From Lautropia sp. (GTDB taxonomy: Bacteria; Pseudomonadota; Gammaproteobacteria; Burkholderiales; Burkholderiaceae_E), in NCBI GenBank assembly GCA_030527825.1, contig JAUNAC010000001.1, positions 891,364 through 955,363 of the forward strand: a DNA stretch of 64,000 bases, given 5' to 3'. A program made the translations under genes and the position numbers. The notes under the pieces are model-generated. The model worked only from the letters and a program-made list of their open reading frames with translations, did no database searches and was not told the origin of the DNA. Below, piece after piece: positions 1 through 8,524 of the stretch (within the stretch, counting starts at the first letter, position 1; each line of letters begins with the position of its first letter).

Positions 1-107
1 AGTACCTGCTGTTCCAAACGGTAGGAAAAGAAAGCGGCCAGTTGCGGGTGCATGCGGGTGAGCATCGGCTTTCTAAGGCGTGTGATGGGGATCTATCTGA
101 TCTGGTC

Positions 108-1334
108 TTATATACCGCGCAGTCGTTGCAGGGCCACCTCTAGCGTTGCATCGGCTTTTGCAAAGCAAAAACGGATGATGCTGGACTGAGGGCTGTCTGC
201 ATAAAAGGGCGACAGGGGAATGGCTGCCACGCCAATGCGGGCAGTGAGCCACTCACAGAATATGATGTCATCAGGCCGGTAAGGTGTAGCTGTGGTCTGC
301 GCATTTGCTTGTATGGCCGCCCGGATGTGTTTGTCGGCCATCAGCCCAGCAATGTCTGCTATCTGGAAATAGGTGCCCGCGCATGGGAGCAGCTGGAAGC
401 CGGTTCCTGTCAGACCGTTCCTGAACATGTCACGCTTTCTTTGGTAGAACGCGGACAGGTTCTGGTAGTGATCCGAATCCTGAGGGTGCTGCTGCTGGTA
501 CTGCAGATACTGAGCCAGTGCAGCTTGCATGGGAGTGCTGACGGAGAACACATTGAATTGATGAATCTGGCGGAGCGCGGTGGTCAATGGGGCGGGCGCA
601 GCGATGGTGCCAATCTTCCAGCCGGTGATGTGAAAGGATTTGCCAAAGCTTGAAACCACCAGGCTGCGTTCTGCAAGCGCGGGGTATCGGGTTACGCTCT
701 CGTGGCGTTGCTCATCGAACACGATGTGCTCATAGACCTCATCGCTGATCAACAGTGTTTGCGTCGGAGCGAGTATGGACTGAAGCCGCTGCATCTGGGT
801 TTCCGTCCAGATGGTACTCGTGGGGTTGTTTGGTGAATTGATGATGAGCAGCCGGGTGCGAGAAGACAGTGCATTGGCCAGTCGCTCGATATCTGGCGCC
901 AGGCTGTCCGACCGGGGTGGAATTCGTATTGGGTTGGCTCCAGCCATGCGGATGGCTGGTACGTAACTGTCGTAGCTGGGGTCCATCACGATGACTTCAT
1001 CACCTGGCTGGGTGAAGGCCAGGATGGCGCTGAACAGAGCCTCGGTGGCGCCTGCCGTGATGGTGATTTCGGCGTCGGGGTCGTAGGTGTGGCCGTAGTC
1101 ATGCCTTATTTTCTGGGCTACAGCCTGGCGCAACTCCGGCAGCCCGCTCATGGGGGCATACTGATTCCGGCCCGAGCGCATGGCCTGGTTGACGGCCTCC
1201 ATCAGGGCGGGTGAGCAGTTGAAGTCAGGAAATCCCTGGCCCAGGTTGATGGCGTTGCAGCGTGCCGCCAGGGCAGACATGGTGCTGAAAATCGTGGTGC
1301 CGGTACCAGGAAGCCGGCAGTGAACGGTGTGCAT
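108..1334 (-). CDS. PLP-dependent aminotransferase, YbdL-like (methionine aminotransferase)
   Basis: This is a fold-type I PLP enzyme of 408 residues. It resembles E. coli YbdL, which transaminates methionine and aromatic 2-oxo acids in the cytoplasm. Visible signatures are the N-terminal TTIFSTMSALA and INLGQGFPDF motifs, NQYAPMSGLPELR, the ITAGATEALF turn, the PLP-contacting ISDEVYEHI segment, and SSFGKSFHITGWKIG, which holds the Schiff-base lysine near residue 230. The upstream start is kept because the TTIF segment, conserved in YbdL, lies at residues 13-16. The gene is followed on the same strand side by the GntR regulator (22 bp away), so they may be co-transcribed. The exact amino donor cannot be read from sequence. 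Confidence 0.88.
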   Translation of the reverse strand: MHTVHCRLPGTGTTIFSTMSALAARCNAINLGQGFPDFNCSPALMEAVNQAMRSGRNQYAPMSGLPELRQAVAQKIRHDYGHTYDPDAEITITAGATEALFSAILAFTQPGDEVIVMDPSYDSYVPAIRMAGANPIRIPPRSDSLAPDIERLANALSSRTRLLIINSPNNPTSTIWTETQMQRLQSILAPTQTLLISDEVYEHIVFDEQRHESVTRYPALAERSLVVSSFGKSFHITGWKIGTIAAPAPLTTALRQIHQFNVFSVSTPMQAALAQYLQYQQQHPQDSDHYQNLSAFYQRKRDMFRNGLTGTGFQLLPCAGTYFQIADIAGLMADKHIRAAIQANAQTTATPYRPDDIIFCEWLTARIGVAAIPLSPFYADSPQSSIIRFCFAKADATLEVALQRLRGI

Positions 1335-1355
1335 GGCGTGAGAGTGACTGCTATG

Positions 1356-2000
1356 TCATGACTTTGTCAGTACCTGACGAAGGCCCTGCCAGACATAGTT
1401 CAGATGGCTGATCAACAGCGTTCGTCCTTTTGAGAATTGCCCGCTTCTTGTGAGCTGCAACCATTCATCATGTTCGGTTAACGACTGGTAAAGGGCAGCC
1501 TCGCTATTGAGCTGGATGCGGGTGTATCGTTCCGACGTCTGCAATAGAGAGGCGACGATCTGCTGAGTCTTGGGCATGCCGGCATTCGTATACAAGGACA
1601 TGTGCAGATGGGCGTTCAAAGCTCCCAGCTGATCATATTCCTGGTTCTGAATTGCCTGTCGATATTGTTCATTGACGAGTGATGCTGCCTCAATTGCAGC
1701 AATATCCAGCTTGGGAGAGGATGCTTCGTACAGGCGAGGCTCCAATAGCATCCTTAGAGCAAATACATCGTCTACCTCCGCAAGTGATAAGCGAGTGACT
1801 GTGGCTCCTCTCCGAGGAATGATTTCAACGAGGCCATCTGCCTCCAGCTGCAATAGTGCCTCTCGAACAGGAATGCGACTGACCTCATAGCGCTCGGCGA
1901 GGGCGTCCTGACGCAGCTGACTACCTGATGGGTAAATGCCATTCAGTATGTCTTTGCGAATGCTGCTTACAAGCTGTTCAGTAAGGGAGAGCGGTTTGAT
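1356..2000 (-). CDS. GntR/FadR-family (FCD) transcriptional regulator with apparent ATC start
   Basis: The reading frame encodes a full GntR winged helix (LRQDALAERYEVSRIPVREA, then LLQLEADGLVEIIPRRGATV) and an all-helical FCD ligand-binding domain ending LRQVLTKS. The only conventional start codon in this frame is the TTG at 1853, which lies inside the DNA-binding domain. The frame is open upstream to a TAG near 2050 and contains no ATG, GTG or TTG there. An ATC at 2000-1998 sits 6 nt behind an AAGGGGG ribosome-binding sequence (2013-2007) and would give a 214-residue protein, the usual FCD length. I therefore place the start there. A frameshift or sequencing error is the alternative. The gene is divergent from the hydroxyproline operon and most likely controls it, with a pathway intermediate as effector. 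Confidence 0.75.
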   Translation of the reverse strand: MKPLSLTEQLVSSIRKDILNGIYPSGSQLRQDALAERYEVSRIPVREALLQLEADGLVEIIPRRGATVTRLSLAEVDDVFALRMLLEPRLYEASSPKLDIAAIEAASLVNEQYRQAIQNQEYDQLGALNAHLHMSLYTNAGMPKTQQIVASLLQTSERYTRIQLNSEAALYQSLTEHDEWLQLTRSGQFSKGRTLLISHLNYVWQGLRQVLTKS

Positions 2001-2006
2001 GGAAAA

Positions 2007-2013
2007 CCCCCTT
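2007..2013 (-). promoter_or_regulatory. Shine-Dalgarno that decides the GntR start
   Basis: Read on the minus strand this is AAGGGGG, followed by TTTTCC and then ATC. The 6-nt spacing is ideal. No other purine-rich site precedes the winged-helix coding segment in frame. Confidence 0.5.
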
Positions 2014-2073
2014 GCAAAGAGTGACTGGTCCCATAGTACAGGATTTCCCTATAGGGCCGGCAGGGAACAATAT

Positions 2074-2102
2074 TGTAGATTGTATACAATATATGTTATC
2101 CT
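2074..2102 (+). promoter_or_regulatory. Probable promoter of the hydroxyproline operon
   Basis: A candidate -35 TTGTAG (2074-2079) and -10 TTATCC (2097-2102) are separated by 17 bp. The match to consensus is moderate, as expected for a regulated promoter. The spacer is almost filled by the palindrome at 2079-2090, so a repressor bound there would block RNA polymerase. Confidence 0.4.
2079..2090. promoter_or_regulatory. Probable GntR-family operator (perfect palindrome)
   Basis: ATTGTATACAAT is a perfect 12-bp palindrome in the 148-bp region between the divergent GntR gene and the DapA-like gene. FCD-type GntR proteins commonly bind short palindromes with a GTATAC or TNGTNNNACNA core, which this fits. 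A half-site ATTGTA also occurs just upstream at 2072-2077. Assignment to this regulator is inferred from position. Confidence 0.6.
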
Positions 2103-2148
2103 GAAAGAAAAGCAGGCAATTGCAGCCTTAGCCCAATAGGAGATGAGC

Positions 2149-3048
2149 ATGATGGAAAAGACGACTTGGCATGGTGTGTTCCCGGCAGTGACGACTCAAT
2201 TCCGGCCTGATTTCAAGGTCGACCTTGATGCAACCCAGAAAGTGCAAGATACGCTGATCAAGGATGGGGTCAATGGGTTGGTGGTTTTGGGGACGTGTGG
2301 TGAAAACAATTCGTTGCGTCCAGAAGAGAAGCGCTCGGTGCTGAAGGCAGCTGTCGAGGTGGTCGCTGGTCGTATACCGATTGTGGTGGGGGTTTCAGAA
2401 CTGGATACGGAGCGAGCGCAGGAATTTGCTCGGGATGCAGAAAAAATTGGGGCAGATGGATTGATGGTCTTGCCAGCAATGGTTTATGTACCAACAGAAA
2501 GTGAGCTGGTTGCGCATTTCAAATGCGTGGCGGGTAGTACATCGCTGCCTGTGATGCTCTATAACAACCCACCCGCCTATCGTGTACACGTAACGGAAAA
2601 CGTACTGGATCAACTCAAAGATGTTGAAAATATCGTAGCAGTCAAGGAGAGTGCCCCGGACTCGAGGCGGTTTACAGACATCATAAACATGTTCAAAAGT
2701 CGTTATGAAGTGTTTGCTGGTCTTGACGACATTGCATTGGAGGGCTTGATGCTGGGGGCGAAAGGCTGGATATCTGGTCTTACATCTGCTTTCCCTGAGG
2801 AGTCGGTTGCACTTATTGCAGCTTATAAAAAGGGAGATATTGATACTGCTCTAAAGATTTACAGGTGGTTCATGCCGTTGCTGCATCTGGACGCTGACCC
2901 TGATCTTGTACAAGCAATCAAATTGGCAGAAAGCATTATGGGGAGAGGCTCTGAAACTGTCAGGATGCCAAGAATGCCGTTGCAAGGAAAGCGACGAGAA
3001 GATGTTATCAGGATGGTGGAGATGTGTGCCAGCACAAGGCCAGTGTGA
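2149..3048 (+). CDS. DapA-family lyase, probable 1-pyrroline-4-hydroxy-2-carboxylate deaminase
   Basis: This belongs to the dihydrodipicolinate synthase/N-acetylneuraminate lyase superfamily. In the hydroxyproline pathway the LhpC-type member deaminates and dehydrates pyrroline-4-hydroxy-2-carboxylate to 2-oxoglutarate semialdehyde. The Schiff-base lysine is in VAVKES and the catalytic tyrosine in VMLYNNP (K168 and Y140 when counted from the ATG at 2143). The GTCGEN loop replaces the GTTGE loop typical of true DapA. The AGGAG at 2138-2142 is too close to the ATG at 2143, so the ATG at 2149 (6-nt spacing) or 2152 is preferred. It is the first gene of a co-directional operon with a 2-epimerase and a semialdehyde dehydrogenase, which argues against a lysine-biosynthetic role. 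Confidence 0.82.
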   Translation: MMEKTTWHGVFPAVTTQFRPDFKVDLDATQKVQDTLIKDGVNGLVVLGTCGENNSLRPEEKRSVLKAAVEVVAGRIPIVVGVSELDTERAQEFARDAEKIGADGLMVLPAMVYVPTESELVAHFKCVAGSTSLPVMLYNNPPAYRVHVTENVLDQLKDVENIVAVKESAPDSRRFTDIINMFKSRYEVFAGLDDIALEGLMLGAKGWISGLTSAFPEESVALIAAYKKGDIDTALKIYRWFMPLLHLDADPDLVQAIKLAESIMGRGSETVRMPRMPLQGKRREDVIRMVEMCASTRPV

Positions 3049-3120
3049 CCTCAATAGTGATGAGCCTGGCGCTGCCTGTCTCCAGAATGGGGGCGCTATT
3101 CAGAAGACATAGAGATCCTG

Positions 3121-4095
3121 ATGATGAAACGCGATAAAGACGGGCGAATGAATCATCTTAAAAACAAGGTTCGGGTGGTCGATTCCCACACGGAGGGCGA
3201 ACCAACCCGCCTGGTCATAGACGGCATTCCCAGCTTGGGGAGTGGATCCATTCGTGAAAAATTAAGAGTCTTTCGTGACCATCATGATGAGTGGCGTCGG
3301 GCACTTATTCATGAGCCAAGAGGTCATGATGTATTGGTGGGTGCACTGTTATGCGAGCCGAGTCGAAAAGGGGTGACATGCGGAGTCATATTTTTTAATA
3401 ACAAAGGCTATCTGGGTATGTGCGGCCACGGCACAATCGGATTGATAGCGTCATTGAAATACATGAAGTTGATTGACGCGGGGGAGCATGTGATTGAAAC
3501 CCCGGTTGGAGACGTTAGCACAGTGCTACATGATGATGGAAGCGTCAGTGTGCGAAATATTCGATCCTGGAGATACCGTAAATCAGTTCCGGTGGATGTG
3601 CCAGAGTATGGGGTTGTTTGTGGTGATATCGCCTGGGGAGGCAACTGGTTTTTTCTTGTGGATATTAATCCTGAAAGGATTTCTGCTGACAATATAGATA
3701 CCCTGAAAATAAAGGCGGAGGCGATCATGTCGTCTCTAAAAAAGCAGCAAATTACAGGAGAAAAAGGGGCGCTGATAGATCATGTTGAGTTTTTTTCGGA
3801 CTCAGACAACGCAGACAGCAGAAATTTTGTGCTATGCCCTGGGCATGAGTATGACCGTTCTCCATGTGGCACAGGAACCAGTGCCAAGCTGGCGTGTCTT
3901 GCAGCCGATGAAGCTCTGAGTCCTGGGGAGATTTGGATTCAGGAGAGCGTGATTGGTAGCAGGTTCAGGGCTTCATATGAGCATGCCCCGCATGGAGGCG
4001 TTATTCCAACAATAAAGGGAAGGGCCTGGGTTTATGCGGACTCGACGATCATATTGAATGATGATGATCCGTTTTGCTGGGGAATTGCAAAATGA
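3121..4095 (+). CDS. Proline racemase family, probable 4-hydroxyproline 2-epimerase
   Basis: A cofactor-independent proline racemase fold of 324 residues. Both catalytic cysteines are present: C101 in GMCGHGTIG and C249 in SPCGTGTSA. Having two cysteines fits a racemase or epimerase rather than trans-3-hydroxyproline dehydratase, in which the second is Thr/Ser. In context it should convert trans-4-hydroxy-L-proline to cis-4-hydroxy-D-proline (LhpA/HypF role). The first ATG at 3121 has only a weak ribosome site; the ATG at 3148 would remove nine charged residues and is an alternative start. The stop overlaps the next start by 4 bp (ATGA), so translation is coupled to the dehydrogenase. Confidence 0.85.
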   Translation: MMKRDKDGRMNHLKNKVRVVDSHTEGEPTRLVIDGIPSLGSGSIREKLRVFRDHHDEWRRALIHEPRGHDVLVGALLCEPSRKGVTCGVIFFNNKGYLGMCGHGTIGLIASLKYMKLIDAGEHVIETPVGDVSTVLHDDGSVSVRNIRSWRYRKSVPVDVPEYGVVCGDIAWGGNWFFLVDINPERISADNIDTLKIKAEAIMSSLKKQQITGEKGALIDHVEFFSDSDNADSRNFVLCPGHEYDRSPCGTGTSAKLACLAADEALSPGEIWIQESVIGSRFRASYEHAPHGGVIPTIKGRAWVYADSTIILNDDDPFCWGIAK

Positions 4096-5339
4096 AACAG
4101 GATGCGATTGTCATCGGAGGAGGGCTGGTAGGAATAACTATATCTGTTTCATTGGCAAAACGAGGCGTAAAGGTTTTGCTGCTGGATTCGGGTGAAGCTG
4201 GCAAAGGGGCATCGTGGGGGAACGCAGGTCATCTCGCGACGGAGCAGGTATATCCGGTTGCAGATATAAAAATCTTGCGGAAGTTGCCGGCCATGCTAAT
4301 GGATCCGTTAGGTGCGTTGAGGGTGGATTGGCGCTATTTGCCGGAGTTCACTCGCTGGGGGTGGTCAGTGTTGAAAAATATGACGCCAAAGTCGACTGAA
4401 CGTATTCATCGTGCTTTGATGTCAATAAACTCGCTTTGCATGGAGTCATGGGAGAGGTTTTGCAAAACATGGTCGTTGCAGCAGTGGGTGCGTTTCGAAG
4501 GCTCCCTTCTATGCGCTGAAAAACAGGATACGGCAGCACAACTACATCAGAAAGGGGCATTGCTGAACGCATTGGGTATAGAAAACCATGAATATGATTC
4601 AGAAGCCCTGAGAGAGTTTGAGCCTGCTCTGTCAGGAAAGGTGAGGCGTGCTATTTTTTTCCCAAAAACAGGGCATGTGACCAATATCGATGCAGTGATT
4701 TCGACATTGCTCCGTTCACTGGTGGGAATGAATTCAAATATCATTGAAAATTGCCGGGTAACGGATGTTTTGCCTTTGGGTGATGAGGGGTATCTGGTTA
4801 AAACATTGCGCGGATCCTACTGCACAAAAAAGATAATTCTATCTGCAGGGGCATTTTCAAGACCATTGGCTAAACAGATGACTGGGATAGACGTTCCTTT
4901 AGACACGGAGCGTGGGTATCACCTGTGTTTGCCCCATGAAAAATATCGTATAAGCATTCCGGTATCCAGCATGGATCGTCATTTCATTATGACGCCGATG
5001 GAAAGCGGATTGCGCCTGGCGGGCACGGTGGAATACGCAGGTCTTGTCCAACCGCCAAATATGGAAAGGGCCAGGAATCTTCTGCCGCTCGCACAACCCA
5101 TGTTTGCTCATCCATTGAATTCGTGCGATGCATCGGAATGGATGGGGTTCAGGCCGACGACATGTGATAGCTTGCCTGTCATAGATCGCATCGACAATAT
5201 GCTGTTTGCATTTGGTCATCAACATTTGGGAATAACTCAGGCAACGGTCACGGCTGAAGCCATTGAAAAACTGTTCTTTGATGAAGTGGTTCCAATAAAT
5301 ATAAAACAATTTAGTATAAATAGATCTTCAAAAAAATAG
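4092..5339 (+). CDS. FAD-dependent D-amino-acid (D-hydroxyproline) dehydrogenase, DadA-like
   Basis: A DAO-family flavoprotein of 415 residues. The N-terminal Rossmann dinucleotide motif is AIVIGGGLVGI, with VLLLDSGEAGKGASWGNAGH following, as in DadA-type enzymes. The C-terminal GFRPTTCDSLPVI and GHQHLGITQ segments close the FAD site. The preferred start is the ATG at 4092, which overlaps the epimerase stop; an upstream ATG at 4074 would lie inside that gene. In the pathway it oxidises cis-4-hydroxy-D-proline to pyrroline-4-hydroxy-2-carboxylate. It is the single-subunit type, with no separate small subunits nearby. Substrate is inferred from operon context. Confidence 0.82.
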   Translation: MKQDAIVIGGGLVGITISVSLAKRGVKVLLLDSGEAGKGASWGNAGHLATEQVYPVADIKILRKLPAMLMDPLGALRVDWRYLPEFTRWGWSVLKNMTPKSTERIHRALMSINSLCMESWERFCKTWSLQQWVRFEGSLLCAEKQDTAAQLHQKGALLNALGIENHEYDSEALREFEPALSGKVRRAIFFPKTGHVTNIDAVISTLLRSLVGMNSNIIENCRVTDVLPLGDEGYLVKTLRGSYCTKKIILSAGAFSRPLAKQMTGIDVPLDTERGYHLCLPHEKYRISIPVSSMDRHFIMTPMESGLRLAGTVEYAGLVQPPNMERARNLLPLAQPMFAHPLNSCDASEWMGFRPTTCDSLPVIDRIDNMLFAFGHQHLGITQATVTAEAIEKLFFDEVVPINIKQFSINRSSKK

Positions 5340-5401
5340 ATCGTTGTTGATCAGGAGAATCCAGCGCAAAGTCACGCTGGAGCCCAGTGATGGAGGAGAC
5401 C

Positions 5402-6859
5402 ATGGAAAAGTTTATTGGAGATGTTGCCAATTTGGTGTGGAGTGACGCGCTTGTCTATTTGGCCCTTGGGGTTGGAGTGTATTTTACATGCATGACTCGT
5501 GGCGTTCAGTTTCGCTATTTCAGGGAAATGCTGCGTTTGTTGCGTGACAAACCGCCTTCAGATTCCGGAATATCATCATTTCAGGCATTCTGCATGTCAC
5601 TTTCCGGGAGAATTGGTGTTGGAAATATTGCGGGTGTTGCAACTGCGATTGCATCAGGTGGTCCCGGAGCCGTGTTGTGGATGAACGTCATGGCCTTGCT
5701 CGGCGGAGCCAGTGCATTTGTTGAGTCGACATTGGCGCAGGTTTATAAAGAAAGAGTAGGTGGTGAATATAGAGGAGGCAGCGCCTGGTATATTGAATAC
5801 GGGCTTGGCTGGAAGCGATTCGCCATGTTTGTGGCGTTGGTTGTTTGTCTATCGTATGGTGTTCTTGTGCCAGGGGTTCAGGCCAACAGCATTACGACAT
5901 CTTTCTCCTCGTCTTTTGGAATCAGCCCGTGGATGACTGGTGCCATTATTATTGGCCCTTTGTCGATGATTATTTTTGGCGGAGTAAAGAGGATAGCGGG
6001 CGCCGCGGACTGGATTGTACCATTCATGTCGGTTGGGTACATATTCATGATGGCAATCATTCTTGGGAAAAATATAGATGTATTGCCTGGAATGTTCCGA
6101 CTTATCGTTGGTAGCGCATTTGGTTTTGATGCTGTATTTGGAGGCATGGTTGGATATTCCATATCGTGGGGTGTGCGGCGTGCCGTGTTTTCAAATGTCG
6201 CTGGGGCAGGAGAGGGAACCTACAGTTCGGCTGCAGCAAGCGTTTCTCATCCAGTGAAACAGGGTTTGGTTCAGGCATTTTCTGTATATATAGATACGGT
6301 TGTCGTGTGTACGGCTACAGCACTGATGATTCTTGCGACAGGGAAGTTCAATGTTGTTGAACATGGGTCTGCTGGTTTCATAGTCGAAAATCTGCCCGGA
6401 GTACCTGCAGGTGCAGCGTTCACACAATATGCCATTTCGACTGTATTCCCGAATTTTGGATCTGGATTTGTATCTGTGGCAATATTTTTCTTTGCCTTCA
6501 CCTGTCTGATGGCGTATTACTACATTGCGGAGACAACGCTTGTTTACCTGGCGGATAGAGTAAATATCAAGGCTCCTGTGTTTTGTCTCAAGATTTTGTT
6601 CTTGGCTGTTGTTGCGTTCGGCTGCGTTCAGACTGCTGATGTGATGTGGGGATTGGGCGATATAGGGTTCGGTTCGATGTGCTATTTAAACCTGCTGGTT
6701 ATCGTGTTTTTGACGAAACCAGTGCTTCGTCTCTTGAAGGACTACGAGAGACAGAAGGACTTGGGTCTGGATCCTGTTTTTAACCCGAAATCCTGTGAGG
6801 TCAAAGGGGCTGTTTTTTGGTCTGAGAATGAAATGTCTGATAAACGGTCTGATTTCTGA
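5402..6859 (+). CDS. AGCS-family sodium:amino-acid symporter, probable hydroxyproline uptake
   Basis: An alanine/glycine:cation symporter family inner-membrane protein of about 485 residues with roughly ten hydrophobic segments. Family signatures include the early FCMSLSGRIGVGNIAGVATAI segment, GGPGAVLWMNVMALLG and SNVAGAGEGTYSSAAA. A GTG at 5387 and an ATG at 5390 are possible, but GGAGGAG at 5392-5398 points to the ATG at 5402. Since it sits between the dehydrogenase and the aldehyde dehydrogenase of one operon, it most probably imports hydroxyproline. Hydroxyproline operons elsewhere often use ABC or MFS importers, so an AGCS member is a less common solution. Confidence 0.85.
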   Translation: MEKFIGDVANLVWSDALVYLALGVGVYFTCMTRGVQFRYFREMLRLLRDKPPSDSGISSFQAFCMSLSGRIGVGNIAGVATAIASGGPGAVLWMNVMALLGGASAFVESTLAQVYKERVGGEYRGGSAWYIEYGLGWKRFAMFVALVVCLSYGVLVPGVQANSITTSFSSSFGISPWMTGAIIIGPLSMIIFGGVKRIAGAADWIVPFMSVGYIFMMAIILGKNIDVLPGMFRLIVGSAFGFDAVFGGMVGYSISWGVRRAVFSNVAGAGEGTYSSAAASVSHPVKQGLVQAFSVYIDTVVVCTATALMILATGKFNVVEHGSAGFIVENLPGVPAGAAFTQYAISTVFPNFGSGFVSVAIFFFAFTCLMAYYYIAETTLVYLADRVNIKAPVFCLKILFLAVVAFGCVQTADVMWGLGDIGFGSMCYLNLLVIVFLTKPVLRLLKDYERQKDLGLDPVFNPKSCEVKGAVFWSENEMSDKRSDF

Positions 6860-6876
6860 ACTTTGGAGGGATTGAT

Positions 6877-8400
6877 ATGATATCTGGTGAAAATATTATA
6901 TGTGGACGAGCCAGGGCAGGAAAAGGAAGTGACATTGTCCAAGGCAAGGATCCGACCACGAACACTATGATTGGTCCTGGTTTCAGGGTGGCTTCTGCAG
7001 ACGATGTTGAAGAGGCCGTTCAGGGGGCATGGGAAGCATTTTTGCTGTACCGGAAATACAGTGATGTCGATCGAGCTGGATTGCTGGATGCGATAGCAGG
7101 AGAGATTGAAGGACTTGGTGATGAGGTGATTCAATGCGCTATGGCTGAAACGGGATTGCCTGAGATGCGTCTGCGTGGTGAGTTGCAGCGTACAGCGTTT
7201 CAGTTCAGGCTGTTCAAAAAAGTATTGCTTGAAGGCAGGTATCAAGATATTCGAATAGATGCAGCTCTTCCTGAACGGAAGCCTCTTCCACGGCCAGATA
7301 TTCGCTCACGGAAAATTTCACTGGGCCCTGTGGCGGTGTTTGGTGCAAGCAATTTTCCGTTTGCATTTTCTGTTGCAGGAGGAGACACTGCCAGTGCACT
7401 GGCTGCGGGGTGTCCTGTCATTGTGAAGGCACATCCGGCGCATCCGCATACGTCAGCACTGATGGGCATAGCTTTGGTCAGCGCTATTGAGAAGGTCGGG
7501 ATGCCACCGGGGATTTTTTCTTTACTCTATGGCGTCGATAATTCACTGGGTCAAACTTTGGTTACCGACCATAGAATCAAGGCTGTCGGTTTTACAGGAT
7601 CTCGATCCGGAGGGGTTGCACTAATGCACGCTGCAGCTAGCAGACCGGAGCCGATCCCCGTTTATGCAGAAATGAGTAGCATAAATCCAGTGTATCTGAT
7701 GCCAGGTGCATTGTTTAGTAATTCATCTGGCATTGCTGAAGGGTTGGTTAATGCCATGATGCTGGGGGCTGGTCAGTTCTGCACTAGCCCCGGAGTGGTG
7801 CTTGCCGTTCAGGGAAATGCGTTTAACGGTTTTATTGAAAAGGCAAAAACTTTGCTCTCTGGACAGTCGGCGCAAACAATGTTGACTTCTGGTATAGCCA
7901 ATGCATTTGATGAATCTATTGTTCAAATCAGTAAATGTGCACAAGTGGTAGGTGCAGGGAAGCCAAAAACTGGAACCAATCAGTGTCATGCTCACCTTTT
8001 TTATACGTCTGCTGATGATTTCATGAATAATGAAATACTAAGGAAAGAAATTTTTGGTTCTTCCGTCATTTTTGTAGGATGTCGTGACTTTTCGCAGATG
8101 ACCGCAGTTACGGAAAGCTTTGAAGGGCAACTCACCGCGTCCATTCACGCTACCGATAATGACAGCACTACGGAGCTTGAAGTATTAATTGACCAATTAG
8201 AGCGAAAGGCGGGGCGGATTCTGATGAACGGATTCGGGACTGGTGTGGAGGTGTGCGATGCAATCGTTCATGGAGGGCCGTATCCTGCAACGAGTGACGG
8301 GAGAAGCACCTCAGTGGGGAGTGCTTCCATCGAACGATTTTTGCGACCAGTTTGTTACCAAAATATCCCGTCTACGCTGTTGCCAGCGGTGCTGCGCTAG
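6877..8400 (+). CDS. 2-oxoglutarate semialdehyde (2,5-dioxovalerate) dehydrogenase
   Basis: An aldehyde dehydrogenase superfamily protein of 507 residues. The catalytic cysteine is C302 in GAGQFCTSPG and the general-base glutamate is E265 in VYAEMSSINP. GFTGSRSGG is the cofactor-binding loop. The AEMSSINP and GASNFPFAFSVAGGDTASALAAGCPV segments are typical of the KGSADH branch, which oxidises 2-oxoglutarate semialdehyde to 2-oxoglutarate with NAD(P)+. This is the last step of the hydroxyproline route and feeds the TCA cycle. The start has a clear GGAGG at 6865-6869. It closes the operon; no convincing terminator was seen in the 124 bp before tpx. Confidence 0.87.
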   Translation: MISGENIICGRARAGKGSDIVQGKDPTTNTMIGPGFRVASADDVEEAVQGAWEAFLLYRKYSDVDRAGLLDAIAGEIEGLGDEVIQCAMAETGLPEMRLRGELQRTAFQFRLFKKVLLEGRYQDIRIDAALPERKPLPRPDIRSRKISLGPVAVFGASNFPFAFSVAGGDTASALAAGCPVIVKAHPAHPHTSALMGIALVSAIEKVGMPPGIFSLLYGVDNSLGQTLVTDHRIKAVGFTGSRSGGVALMHAAASRPEPIPVYAEMSSINPVYLMPGALFSNSSGIAEGLVNAMMLGAGQFCTSPGVVLAVQGNAFNGFIEKAKTLLSGQSAQTMLTSGIANAFDESIVQISKCAQVVGAGKPKTGTNQCHAHLFYTSADDFMNNEILRKEIFGSSVIFVGCRDFSQMTAVTESFEGQLTASIHATDNDSTTELEVLIDQLERKAGRILMNGFGTGVEVCDAIVHGGPYPATSDGRSTSVGSASIERFLRPVCYQNIPSTLLPAVLR

Positions 8401-8524
8401 CCGGATGGATGCGTGAGTCTGGGAGAGATTCTGCGCAAATTCTTCTTGTGCTGCCTGAAGGACAGCTTGCAGTCAGTGGTCTTTCTTGTGTTTGACGGGG
8501 CTGAAGCTGTCCTGGGGGTCGCTA

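Noticed and set aside
1672..2139. Short plus-strand frames upstream of the DapA-like gene
   Set aside because: They are antisense to the GntR gene or span the promoter and operator region; no ribosome site or recognisable protein.
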